Of a stretch of DNA of 38,214 nt, positions 17,762 through 26,968 are shown in pieces; within the stretch, counting starts at the first letter, position 1; each line of letters starts with the position of its first letter. The DNA comes from Haloimpatiens lingqiaonensis. GTDB lineage: Bacteria; Bacillota; Clostridia; Clostridiales; Clostridiaceae. Made by a program: the position numbers and the translations under genes. The notes beneath the pieces were generated by a model. The model saw only the letters and a list, made by a program, of their open reading frames with translations, ran no database searches and had not been told where the DNA came from. The stretch spans positions 1 to 38,214 of the forward strand of contig NZ_CABDWS010000026.1 of NCBI RefSeq assembly GCF_901447495.1, in the 5' to 3' direction.

Positions 17762-19051
17762 TTACTTAGTTATTTTTTTGGGGTTGCTAAGTGCTCCAAA
17801 AAAAATCCAAAACATTCGTGCATTATTCAAAGACAATGAAAGAGATCCTATCATTAATATAAGTATGATGTCCCTTAAAATAAGCTTTTGATTATAATTA
17901 TTTTTTTGTTGATTTAGGTCCTTTGAGTGGTCTGAGTCTTTTGAGTAATTTAAAAAAGTATACTTGAATATGAGGTAAAATATATAAAAAAATAAAATTG
18001 AGCCTAATATTAATCCCCATTCAGCAAAAATCTGTAAATAAATATTATGAGCTAATAGTTTAACTCTTTGTAAATTACCCATGATCTCCAAATATGAGCC
18101 AATTCCAACTCCCAATAAGGGTGATACTTTTATAATGTCTAGGGCAGCTGCCCAGGTTACATCTCGACCTGACCCTCCTTCTGATATGGCTGAATTAAAA
18201 TCATAAAATAAAACTGCCACTCTTCTAAAACTCCAATACTTAGTAGATATATACTTGATTATTTTCATCATAAGTGCTGATAAACTTGGTAGAAACACAA
18301 TGATAATTGCAATAATTACAAAATTTCTTATTATCTGTTTTTTATTTTTATTCCATAACATGTTTTTTATAAAAATAGCTATTGTATAACTTATAAAAAC
18401 AAGCATTCCCGTTTTAGAACTAGATATTACAACAGATAAAAAAATCACTAAATAGCTCATAAATAGGGTTATTTTTTTTATATTTTTATTTCTAATAAAA
18501 TATACCAAAGCCGTGCATTGAATTACAGCAAAATAATTTGGATCATTCATTAAACCAATATAACGAGGACCTTGAAAAAAATATTGCCTGGGAAAAATAC
18601 TGATCTTAAAAAAAAACATAAATATTCCTATAATCCCTAATGTAATTGCCCCTAAAGAATACCATCTATAAACCACATATATTAACCTTTCTTTAAACAA
18701 ATTATATCCTAAAAGAAAATATAAAAATGAGGAACACAATTTTATGTAGTTATTAATAATCTCATTAGGATTAGGTACATAATTAAATCTATGCGGAGAA
18801 ATAAAAAATGCAGTACTTAAAGTTATTATTGATACCCCTAAGAAGAAAAAAAAACCCTTTCTAGGTATAACTAGTTTTGCATTAAAAATATAAATCAGCA
18901 CCAATAATATTGCCACAAAATCAGAAATTGATATATTATACCCTAATAATTGCTTTTGTTGATTTAAAAATATTGATAAAACAGCAATAAGAAAAATTAT
19001 TATTTTACATGTTTTTTCCTCTTCACTATTGGCATTAATTTTTTCAATCAA
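17762..19051 (-). CDS. O-antigen/capsule polymerase-like membrane protein (Wzy-type)
   Basis: A protein of 429 residues with about ten membrane segments and a large outside loop that contains GGSGRDVTWAAALDII and SPLLGVGIGSYLE, the pattern of the Wzy_C/O-antigen ligase family. It would join repeat units outside the membrane. The frame runs to 19087, but AAGGAG lies 6 bases before TTG at 19051, giving MIEKINANSEEEK, so that start is preferred. It is the last gene of the polysaccharide operon; the flippase precedes it by 53 bases. Confidence 0.85.
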   Translation of the reverse strand: MIEKINANSEEEKTCKIIIFLIAVLSIFLNQQKQLLGYNISISDFVAILLVLIYIFNAKLVIPRKGFFFFLGVSIITLSTAFFISPHRFNYVPNPNEIINNYIKLCSSFLYFLLGYNLFKERLIYVVYRWYSLGAITLGIIGIFMFFFKISIFPRQYFFQGPRYIGLMNDPNYFAVIQCTALVYFIRNKNIKKITLFMSYLVIFLSVVISSSKTGMLVFISYTIAIFIKNMLWNKNKKQIIRNFVIIAIIIVFLPSLSALMMKIIKYISTKYWSFRRVAVLFYDFNSAISEGGSGRDVTWAAALDIIKVSPLLGVGIGSYLEIMGNLQRVKLLAHNIYLQIFAEWGLILGSILFFYIFYLIFKYTFLNYSKDSDHSKDLNQQKNNYNQKLILRDIILILMIGSLSLSLNNARMFWIFFGALSNPKKITK

Positions 19052-19104
19052 ATTACTTCTCCTTCCCATATATAATTTTACATACAATTATATATATAAT
19101 TCTT

Positions 19105-20649
19105 TTATAATCTTTTTATAATATGAACCAGACGCCTTGCAGCATTAATACTTTTCTTTATTAACTTTTTAACATATTGCTTTTCTTTATTGTTTAACCC
19201 AAATAACATCAAACAAGCCCCATATGTGAAAACAAATAGAATAGTCTTAAGCATAAAATCCATAAAAGTATTTCCAACAAAAGAAGCAAACAACAATGTG
19301 CAAGATGCTGCTAAAATGCTACTAGAAAGAATTCCTTTAAAGATATTCTTATATATTTTAAGCATATTTACTTTTATTGTTTTCTCATAGTATAAATTAA
19401 GCATTATTAAATTTCCTATGATTATAGATATTGCCGTTCCAATGGCAGCACCCATATATCCATAATGCTTTACCAGTATTATTGTCATTATAAAATTAAG
19501 CAACGCTGTAATAATCAAAATAATAGATCTTGCCATTTTCTTTAGCATGGCATCCAAAATAACATTTGCAACACTGGTCACATAAGCCAGCATTGCAGGT
19601 ACTAGCAATATTACAGTAGATAACCACACTTCTGTAAATTCTTTTCCCACCCATAGTTGCAAAAAGTTTTTTCCCAAAACAATAAATCCTAGGAGTATGC
19701 CACACCCAATAATACTTTGAATTCGTCCTGGAGTAATAATTAAACGGGCTAAATTTTCTTCTCCTGCATCATTAACAACAAACTTAGTAGCCTCAGGCAA
19801 ATAAACACCGCTAATAACTTGTAATATAGAAACCATTGTAACCATAATCAGTAGGGCTACAGAATAAATAGCAACCTTCTCTGTATTTACCATAGCTCCC
19901 AATACAACTTTATCTATATTAAAATTAACTTGATTTGTAATCCCTTGAATCATAGAAGCCATAGAAAATGTGAAAATATTCAATAAAAGAACTTTATCTA
20001 AATGATTGTATCGAATTGTAATTTTTAATTTTACAAAAGCAAATGCCATTTCAAACATTAAAAGTACTATAGCTATAAACAAATCTGCCACCACTATGGC
20101 AACTGCATCTTTTCCTAAAAGTAGAAGCACTGTCATTACAGCCACTCTGAGAACTTGTCTAAAAAGTTTTAAACCATTAGTAAAAACAAATTGCTCATAT
20201 CCTACTGAAATGCCAGAAAACAAATTATTCCATACCATAACAGCCATATTAACAACCAAATATGAAAACATATATTTTGCTTTCATAATTTCCTGAGGAT
20301 TTAAAGTACTTTTGTACAAAGGTTCTATGAAAATACCTAATGCTCCACCAGCAACAAGCATAACAATTGAAAGAATTGCAGTAATAACAGTACCCCAGAA
20401 AAGAAGATTATCCAGTTCACTTTTTTTCTTATAAATGCGAAATTTTACTATACTTCTTGACATTATTGTAGCTACTCCAAAATTCATTATGGATAAATTT
20501 GCAGCAAAAGAATTAACCGTTTGATATAATCCAAATTCTCCAGTTCCAAGAGATTTAATTAGAAATGGAGTAAACCCAATATTAATTATAATTTGAAAAA
20601 TAATTGCAGCATAAGCTATTGAAACCCCCAAGACCTTTTGATTTTTCAT
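19105..20649 (-). CDS. Polysaccharide repeat-unit flippase (Wzx/MATE-like)
   Basis: A 514-residue protein with 12-14 predicted membrane segments. The N-terminal part (IGFTPFLIKSLGTGEFGLYQ) is typical of the PST/Wzx family that turns lipid-linked sugar units to the outer face of the membrane. CGAGGA lies before the ATG. It sits directly before the polymerase gene, so flipping and polymerisation are encoded side by side. Substrate cannot be told from sequence. Confidence 0.9.
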   Translation of the reverse strand: MKNQKVLGVSIAYAAIIFQIIINIGFTPFLIKSLGTGEFGLYQTVNSFAANLSIMNFGVATIMSRSIVKFRIYKKKSELDNLLFWGTVITAILSIVMLVAGGALGIFIEPLYKSTLNPQEIMKAKYMFSYLVVNMAVMVWNNLFSGISVGYEQFVFTNGLKLFRQVLRVAVMTVLLLLGKDAVAIVVADLFIAIVLLMFEMAFAFVKLKITIRYNHLDKVLLLNIFTFSMASMIQGITNQVNFNIDKVVLGAMVNTEKVAIYSVALLIMVTMVSILQVISGVYLPEATKFVVNDAGEENLARLIITPGRIQSIIGCGILLGFIVLGKNFLQLWVGKEFTEVWLSTVILLVPAMLAYVTSVANVILDAMLKKMARSIILIITALLNFIMTIILVKHYGYMGAAIGTAISIIIGNLIMLNLYYEKTIKVNMLKIYKNIFKGILSSSILAASCTLLFASFVGNTFMDFMLKTILFVFTYGACLMLFGLNNKEKQYVKKLIKKSINAARRLVHIIKRL

Positions 20650-20755
20650 ATTATTCCTCGCCCACTTATAAACTTTGAATTTTAATACTATTTTTATAAT
20701 TTTTCATTTGGAATTATTCATTATACATTTATAGCTTTTCATTTAAAACCAATGC

Positions 20756-21430
20756 TTATAATTCTTTATTTGATATTATTCTTTCTAATTCTTCATAAGA
20801 CTCTACAATATATCCTTTTCCCTCCAGTAAATATTTCATCAATAAAACATAGTCCTCCTTATGTGCTTTATACAATCTAGTAATTTCTTTCCGTGGCATT
20901 TTATCTATAGGGCAATCACTATTTCGCACAGAAGCCCTCTTAGCAGCTAAATTATAATCAACCTTATAATAAACATAAATAACATCATATTTTTCACACA
21001 ATTTTTTTATTAAGGCTTTAAAAAATCTTGAATCTTTAATTCCTCTTTTATCATTTCTAAAGGATAAAGACCAAAGGTATTGTAAAATTCCTTGATCCAA
21101 TATTATTTTTTCTCCTTTATAAACCAATGCCGTTACATAATCATAAATCACACAGTATCTAACTATTTCCAAGGCCCTTTTTAAAGAATATCCTATAGGA
21201 CGGCAGCACATAAGTGCATATTTAAACAAACTAAAAACCAAGGGAAAATTACATATTAAATATTTAATTGTATCAATGTTCTTTCTCACCCTTGGCATTA
21301 ATTTACTATGGTGATAAAAGTTATCTGCCGTCACCACCTTAAAATTATTTAATTCTAAAGAAGAAAGCATATATGTCTTTCCGCTTCCAGGAAACCCCAC
21401 AAGTTCAATTATTTTTTCCACATCTGCCAT
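20756..21430 (-). CDS. P-loop kinase-like protein of unknown substrate in the polysaccharide operon
   Basis: About 224 residues. The start MADVEKIIELVGFPGSGKTY holds a Walker A motif (GFPGSGKT) and a later IILDQG resembles the Walker B of nucleoside/adenylate kinase folds. The segment KRASVRNSDCPIDK may be the lid. No membrane segment. It is 106 bases after the flippase start and surrounded by glycosyltransferases, so it may phosphorylate a sugar or polymer precursor, but that is a guess. AAAGGTGGG lies directly before the ATG at 21430; a GTG at 21436 overlaps that site. Confidence 0.7.
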   Translation of the reverse strand: MADVEKIIELVGFPGSGKTYMLSSLELNNFKVVTADNFYHHSKLMPRVRKNIDTIKYLICNFPLVFSLFKYALMCCRPIGYSLKRALEIVRYCVIYDYVTALVYKGEKIILDQGILQYLWSLSFRNDKRGIKDSRFFKALIKKLCEKYDVIYVYYKVDYNLAAKRASVRNSDCPIDKMPRKEITRLYKAHKEDYVLLMKYLLEGKGYIVESYEELERIISNKEL

Positions 21431-21562
21431 ACCCACCTTTTAAATACTTTCTTAGTTAACATACTCATATCCTTAACTCAACTTTCATACATAACTTTAA
21501 ATATCTATACTATTTTTTTAAATTTAAAACTTATACTTTTTAACTCCCCCAAAGGATTTTTT

Positions 21563-21680
21563 CTTTAATTATTAATTATCAATTCTTAATTGTTACTTTT
21601 TACTTCTTACCTCTTACCTCTTACTTTTTACTTCTTAATTTTTACTTCTTACTTCTTACCTCTTACTTTTTACTTCCTAC
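21563..21680. repeat. Low-complexity short tandem repeats (CTTACCT, TTACTTTTTACTT units)
   Basis: Pyrimidine-rich units TTCTTACC/TCTTACTT/TTTTTACTT repeat up to the stop codon of the glycosyltransferase, after an ATTCTTAATTGTTAC start like the arrays at 3398 and 12262. It splits two genes of the operon. The open frame reading through it on the + strand is an artefact. Confidence 0.8.
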
Positions 21681-21681
21681 T

Positions 21682-22905
21682 TCATCCCTCATATATTCTA
21701 GAAATTTTCTCCCCTATAGCTCCTACGTCATACCCAGCTTTTATAACTTGCTGGGCTGCACCGGGGGTTCTTAATGATAATGCTCTGCCACCAATTTTTG
21801 TGGTAGCATTATCTAAAGCACTTGGCCTTTCATCCTCTATGTTATTACTTAAAACGCTTATCCTTTCATTTTCTGCAATATTACCTAAGTTACTTAACCT
21901 TTCATTTACTGTATTTACCCATTGATACAATGGGGCATTAGGCGCTATAAAATGAAAGGTATCCAAAATCTTAGATTCAGGCGGTACAATTTCTCTGGGT
22001 ACTATGCAAGACAATCCATTAGCCTGTGCCTCTATTAGTACTATAGCCAAGCCTTCATGTATAGAAGGTAAAAGAAATATATCCATTGCAGAAAGTAAAC
22101 AATGAGTGTCAGCACGGGTTCCCGTAAGAATAACGCTGTCCTGAAGATTTAAATACTTTATTTTTTTCTCTATTTCCCCTCTCAATTCTCCGTCACCAAC
22201 CAAGAGTAAAAGGGTATTTTCATCTTTTTCATGGATTTCTTTAAAAATATCCAATAGAAAGCTATGATTTTTTTGCTTAGCTAAACGTCCAATATGCCCA
22301 ATTACTTTCTTTCCGTTTAAATTAAATTCATCTCTAATACGCTCTCTATCCTGTTGGGAATAAGCAAATTTATTCACAGGAATTGCATTATATAATAAAT
22401 TTCCTCTTTTATAAAAAGCTTCACTACCAAAAACATAATATCCAGCAGAATTGGCACAGGCTAAAAAATCTGTAGAATACCTTAATAACCATCCTTTCAT
22501 AAGCCTATTATAAATTCTCTTTATGAAAGGAAGTTTAACTAAAGATAAATTATCATGTGCATGGGCAATGCGCCTAGGAATCTTCATCCTTGCCGCTGCC
22601 CTCATAATTATTCCAGAATTAAACAAAACATGGGAGTGCACAATATCATAAGGTCCATTATCTTTCATAATTCTACACACAGCCTTATAAAAGGCAAAAT
22701 AACCCTCTCTAGGACTTGGCACTCTCAGCACCCTTCCCCCTAAAGAATGTACTTCTCCTTCGTATTCACCAATATTATCACCATATACTAAGTAATCAAA
22801 ATCATATTTAGTTCTATCAATATATCTAAATAAATTCATAGCTACAGTCTCAACACCACCAACCCTCAAGGTACCTGTCACTTGCAACACTTTTATTTTT
22901 TTCAT
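21682..22905 (-). CDS. Glycosyltransferase family 4 (GT-B) with an unusual C-terminal insert
   Basis: A 407-residue retaining GT-B enzyme that adds a sugar to the growing lipid-linked unit. The start VLQVTGTLRVGGVETVAMNL is the usual GT4 opening. The donor-binding part has IGHIGRLAKQKNHSFLLDIF and the E-x7-E motif in PSIHEGLAIVLIEAQ. Near residues 335-385 lies an extra segment with two imperfect repeats (NERISVLSNN, DERPSALDN) and TKIGGRALSLRTPG before the normal final helix QQVIKAGYDVGAIGEK. AAAGGTGGG lies before the ATG. Confidence 0.9.
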   Translation of the reverse strand: MKKIKVLQVTGTLRVGGVETVAMNLFRYIDRTKYDFDYLVYGDNIGEYEGEVHSLGGRVLRVPSPREGYFAFYKAVCRIMKDNGPYDIVHSHVLFNSGIIMRAAARMKIPRRIAHAHDNLSLVKLPFIKRIYNRLMKGWLLRYSTDFLACANSAGYYVFGSEAFYKRGNLLYNAIPVNKFAYSQQDRERIRDEFNLNGKKVIGHIGRLAKQKNHSFLLDIFKEIHEKDENTLLLLVGDGELRGEIEKKIKYLNLQDSVILTGTRADTHCLLSAMDIFLLPSIHEGLAIVLIEAQANGLSCIVPREIVPPESKILDTFHFIAPNAPLYQWVNTVNERLSNLGNIAENERISVLSNNIEDERPSALDNATTKIGGRALSLRTPGAAQQVIKAGYDVGAIGEKISRIYEG

Positions 22906-23015
22906 GGTAACCCACCTTTATTTTTCATTATATCCTTAATATTAACCAACTTTTACTTTCCACTATTAAACACCCCTATTTTTCATCCATTAATTAAATT
23001 TCTATAATTTCATCA

Positions 23016-24074
23016 CTAACACATTATTTTCAGATACCATTTAAAGCATACATCACCCTTAATTTTTATATAAACTCTTCTAACAATGCCTGCAAATCTG
23101 TATATAAATTTTTCATTTCTACTTTTAATTACATAAAAAAGCACTTTCTCATATATGCCTTTAGGTCTAAACTTTTCAATAGAATCATTAAATTGAGTAT
23201 TATTTATAATCTGTGAAACTACCTGCAATTTCTCTTCATATGTTAAGCTACAATCCTTATGGTAAAGCATCATAAAATGTGCATAAGCTGCTTTTATATA
23301 TAAGAAAGCTATGGCTTCCTTTGATAATCCATTGTTCTCAAGAAATCCTTCTATATTATTTAAAACAAAAATTCTATTTTGAAAAGTATTTGGTTCATAT
23401 CGATTAGACAAATAGTTTTCTGATATAACATATTTATATAGTGGTTTGTCAATGAAAGCACAACTTGTAACATATTGAATATATTTCAAATTAAAAAGAA
23501 AATCCTCTGCCATATTAATATTTTCAATAAACCTAATATTGTTGTCTTTTATAATATTTGCATGATAGATTTTATTCCACAATGTATTAAAACCTTTATT
23601 GTCAAAAAAAGGGTAAAAATCTTTATATAGCTCATCTTTATTCTTATATTCTGCTAATCCATAGGTTATACTTTTTCTACATAGCACTTTATTTTTATTT
23701 AAAATTACACGTTCATAGCCACAAACCACCATATCTACAAACTTTTCAAGCATACACTCTATCATGCTCTTTACAAAATCTTCGTCCACATAATCATCAC
23801 TATCCACAAACATAATATATTTGCCTTTGGCAGCTTTAATTCCAGTATTACGAGCAGCTGAGGCACCCCCATTTTCTTTGTGTATAACTTTAACCCTTTG
23901 ATCTATAGCAGCATAATAGTCACATATTATTGGAGAATTATCCCTAGAGCCATCATCAACTAAAATAACCTCAATATTATGGTAGCTTTGCCCAAGAAGA
24001 CTTTCCAAACAAGCCTTAAGATACTTTTCTACATTATAAACAGGGACAATTATACTGATACAATCATTTGACAT
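23016..24074 (-). CDS. Glycosyltransferase family 2 (GT-A)
   Basis: A 352-residue inverting glycosyltransferase. The N-terminal GT-A fold reads SIIVPVYNVEKYLKACLESL, VILVDDGSRDNSP, GASAARNTGIKAAKG and the metal-binding MFVDSDDYVDEDF, all intact. The C-terminal 150 residues are variable and likely bind the acceptor. It stops 111 bases before the next gene of the operon and starts 12 bases after the previous one. The ATG is preceded by AGGGGGT. Sugar specificity is unknown. Confidence 0.92.
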   Translation of the reverse strand: MSNDCISIIVPVYNVEKYLKACLESLLGQSYHNIEVILVDDGSRDNSPIICDYYAAIDQRVKVIHKENGGASAARNTGIKAAKGKYIMFVDSDDYVDEDFVKSMIECMLEKFVDMVVCGYERVILNKNKVLCRKSITYGLAEYKNKDELYKDFYPFFDNKGFNTLWNKIYHANIIKDNNIRFIENINMAEDFLFNLKYIQYVTSCAFIDKPLYKYVISENYLSNRYEPNTFQNRIFVLNNIEGFLENNGLSKEAIAFLYIKAAYAHFMMLYHKDCSLTYEEKLQVVSQIINNTQFNDSIEKFRPKGIYEKVLFYVIKSRNEKFIYRFAGIVRRVYIKIKGDVCFKWYLKIMC

Positions 24075-24085
24075 AATTTAACCCC

Positions 24086-25222
24086 CTATTTAACTACACC
24101 ATTGATTACATCTTCATATATTTCTGCCATTATTGCTTTCACCTTATCTTTATCATACTTTTTAACTTCTTGAATATTGTAATCACCCATTTTTTTGCGT
24201 ATTTCAGTGTCATTAATTAAATTCTCAATACCCTTTACAAATCCATTTACATCATTAGATTCAACTAAATATCCACCTTTACCATCTTTAATCAAATCAT
24301 TATTTCCTCTTATTTTAGAACAAACGACAGGTAATCCTGTGGACATAGCTTCCATTAAAGCTACGGACAGCCCTTCTCTAGATGAAGGAAACACAAAAAC
24401 ATCTGCTATCCTTATAATCTCAACTATATCCATACGATAACCCAGTAACTTAACTTTTTTCTCTAAACCTAGTTTGTATATTAAATGTTTTAAATAATTT
24501 TCTAAAGCACCTTCACCGCAAATCAAATAATAAACATTTGGATTGTTTAACTGTGCTATAGCATTTATTGAAGTTTCATGATTTTTATTTTTATTAAGCT
24601 CTCCTATGGAAAGTACTACAAAAGCATCCATTGGCACACCTAGCTCATTGCGCTTTGCCCATTTATCCACAATCTTATCTTTAAATTTTTCCGTATCAAC
24701 TCCAACGCCTGGAACATACACAACTTTAACTGACTTAAATTTCTGTGCTATATCATAATCTTCTTTATTTATTGTAATCAGTACATCAGTATATCTTGCC
24801 AACCACAATTCAACAGGATAAAACAATATCCAATTTTTAAGAGGAGCTCCCTTAAAAAAGTGAAAACCATGGGCTGTATATATAACTTTTGTTCCCTTTT
24901 TCCGAGCTTTTTTAGCAGCCATTCTCGTTAGTGCAGCTGCCACAGGTGTATGACAATGGATAATATCGTATTCACCAAAATCTATTATTCTTTTTAACTT
25001 TTTATATGCAGCTATATTGTCTAAATTAAATGGTGTTCTTTCAAATGAAATATCAAAATACTTATGGCAATAGGGAATACTGCAATCTTCCTTATTTTCA
25101 TAATCATTTTTTGCACAAACATGTATCTCATACCCCTTATTTTTAAGCCACTTTAAATAGGGAATATGGAATTCCATTAAATGCATTTTAACTAAGTTTG
25201 CAACAAATAATACTTTTTTCAT
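24086..25222 (-). CDS. Glycosyltransferase family 4, EpsD/CapM-like
   Basis: A 378-residue GT-B enzyme. It begins KKVLFVANLVKMHLMEFHIP and has IIHCHTPVAAALTRMAAKKA and YTAHGFHFFKGAP, which I associate with EpsD/CapM-type polysaccharide glycosyltransferases. The donor domain holds VLSIGELNKNKNHE and FVFPSSREGLSVALMEAM. Being the first complete glycosyltransferase after the sugar transferase, it is a candidate to add the second sugar. GGAGAAG lies before the ATG. Confidence 0.9.
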   Translation of the reverse strand: MKKVLFVANLVKMHLMEFHIPYLKWLKNKGYEIHVCAKNDYENKEDCSIPYCHKYFDISFERTPFNLDNIAAYKKLKRIIDFGEYDIIHCHTPVAAALTRMAAKKARKKGTKVIYTAHGFHFFKGAPLKNWILFYPVELWLARYTDVLITINKEDYDIAQKFKSVKVVYVPGVGVDTEKFKDKIVDKWAKRNELGVPMDAFVVLSIGELNKNKNHETSINAIAQLNNPNVYYLICGEGALENYLKHLIYKLGLEKKVKLLGYRMDIVEIIRIADVFVFPSSREGLSVALMEAMSTGLPVVCSKIRGNNDLIKDGKGGYLVESNDVNGFVKGIENLINDTEIRKKMGDYNIQEVKKYDKDKVKAIMAEIYEDVINGVVK

Positions 25223-25249
25223 AACAACTTCTCCGTTAACCTAATTTCT

Positions 25250-26232
25250 CTAAACGCTCCCATAATATAAACAAGTATTCCTAATCCCCTGCTCTAAATC
25301 ATATTCATTACACCAATTTAAAAATTTCATTGCTTTATCATTGCTAGAATAACTATCTCTTATCTCTCCCGTTCTGTCCTTTTCATGAAAAACTTCTAAA
25401 TCACTGACAAATATGGACTTCATTATGGTAAAAAGCCCATTCACCGTAGTGGGCTTACCAGTACTTATATTGAAAATTTCATTATCCCCCTTGGTCAAAG
25501 CCAGTACATTGGCCTTAGCTACATCATTAACCCATTGTATCTGACTAAATCACCAAATACATCTAACAGTACATTGGCCTTAGCTACATCATTAACATAT
25601 ATAAAATCCCTAGTTTGATTACCATCTCCAAATATTATGGGGCACTGATTATTTAAAAATTTATATATAAATACAGAAACCACGCCACCCTCCCCCTTAG
25701 GATCTTGGCGTATTCCATATACATTTGTATATCTAAAAATTGTATATTTAATATTGTAAAGTTGGGCATAAGCCTTTATATAGTGCTCTGGAACCTGCTT
25801 AGACACCCCGTAAAAAGATATAGGCTTAACTTGATGATTCTCATCTATTGGTAAATACATTGGATTACCGTATACCGCTGCTGAAGATGGATATATTATC
25901 TTTCTAACTTTAAATTCTCTACAACATTCCAGTATATTTACGGTACCCTTAATATTAATATCTGCATCTAAAGCTGGTTTTCTCATAGACATCTGTACAT
26001 CAATTTGAGCCGCATTGTGTATAACTACCTCTGGTTGTTCTTTTGCAAATATTATAAAAAGCTTGTGTGCATCCCTTATATCACATTTATAAAATCTAGC
26101 ATTTTTATTTACATGTTCTATTTTCCCTCTTGAAAGATTATCCACTATGACCACTTCATGGTCTTCTTTTACAAGTAAATCCGCCACATTAGAACCTATA
26201 AATCCTGCCCCACCTGTTATTAAAACCTTCAT
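25250..26232 (-). pseudogene. NAD-dependent nucleotide-sugar epimerase broken by a 65-bp insertion
   Basis: An extended SDR epimerase of the UDP-glucose/UDP-GlcNAc 4-epimerase type: LITGGAGFIGSNVADLLV for NAD binding, PSSAAVYG, and the YGVSK catalytic Tyr/Lys. The frame breaks after FIYVNDVAKANVL. A 30-bp segment is repeated 65 bases later with 35 unrelated bases between, which shifts the frame and brings a stop. Deleting those 65 bases gives an unbroken VNDVAKANVLALTKGDNEI and a normal C-terminal end at 25250. The split yields 237- and 82-residue frames. The function is probably lost here; galE at 32990-33955 might substitute if the substrates agree. Confidence 0.88.
25502..25596. repeat. 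30-bp direct repeats inside the epimerase gene
   Basis: Two identical 30-base segments (25502-25531 and 25567-25596) separated by 35 bases that match nothing else I can see in the window. One repeat plus the spacer accounts for the frame break. Confidence 0.9.
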
Positions 26233-26240
26233 ACTACCCC

Positions 26241-26319
26241 ACCTTATTATTTATCTACTAACCTTATTATTTATCTACTAACCTTACTATTTATCTACCC
26301 AACCTTACTATTTATCTAG
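26241..26319. repeat. Four tandem ~20-bp repeats between the epimerase and sugar transferase genes
   Basis: Units of ACCTTATTATTTATCTACTA: two exact copies, then a 21-bp and a truncated variant (ACCTTACTATTTATCTA). The stop codon of the sugar transferase lies in the last unit. On the minus strand each unit carries AAGGT, and the last merges into the ribosome site of the epimerase. Confidence 0.9.
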
Positions 26320-26968
26320 CACCCTGACCTGTTAACACTATTTTTATTGTTTTTAATATTATTTTAATATCCATTAATAAACTTCTTTTCTCTATATATT
26401 TTAAATCCAGCTGCAATTTTTCCTTAGGCGTTATATCGTATCCACCATTTACTTGGGCATATCCAGTAAGTCCTGGCATTACCTTTAACCTTTCCCTGAA
26501 ATCTGGTATATATTTTGAAAATTCCTCTGTAAAGCATGCTCTTTCTGGTCTTGGCCCAACTATACTCATATCGCCTTTTATTATATTCCATAGCTGTGGA
26601 AGTTCGTCTATTCTAGTTCTTCTGATTATTTTACCCACCCTAGTTACTCTACTATCATTTTTATCTGCCCACCTTGGACCCTCTCTCTCTGCATCTATAT
26701 ACATGGATCTTATTTTAAATACATTAAAGGTCTTTCCAAACCTACCACACCTCTCCTGCTTATATATAGAACTTCCCTTTGACTCTAATCTTACTAAAAT
26801 GCAAGTTACAAAAATTATTGGCACTGCCACAATTGCCACTAATAAACTTAATAAAATATCAAATAATCTCTTTATAATTTCATAAACTGGTTTTTCTTCT
26901 ATGCTCCATTTCGCATCCATTGGAGCATCATCAGTTTTAGGGAATACGTGGTAATTGGTATCTATCAT
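26312..26968 (-). CDS. Initiating sugar-1-phosphate transferase (bacterial sugar transferase family)
   Basis: A 218-residue membrane enzyme that places the first sugar phosphate on undecaprenyl phosphate. One hydrophobic hairpin lies near residues 34-56; the catalytic part follows: KIRSMYIDAE, RVGKIIRRTRIDELPQLWNI, GDMSIVGPRPER and PGLTGYAQVNG, all family motifs in order. The start overlaps the end of the cpsD gene by 4 bases, so the two are translationally coupled. The length fits the short EpsL/CpsE-catalytic type without the long N-terminal membrane domain. Confidence 0.93.
   Translation of the reverse strand: MIDTNYHVFPKTDDAPMDAKWSIEEKPVYEIIKRLFDILLSLLVAIVAVPIIFVTCILVRLESKGSSIYKQERCGRFGKTFNVFKIRSMYIDAEREGPRWADKNDSRVTRVGKIIRRTRIDELPQLWNIIKGDMSIVGPRPERACFTEEFSKYIPDFRERLKVMPGLTGYAQVNGGYDITPKEKLQLDLKYIEKRSLLMDIKIILKTIKIVLTGQGAR

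Noticed and set aside
21590-21925. Gene of 111 codons on the + strand
   Set aside because: Its first part is the translation of a pyrimidine-rich repeat array and the rest lies antisense to a clear glycosyltransferase.
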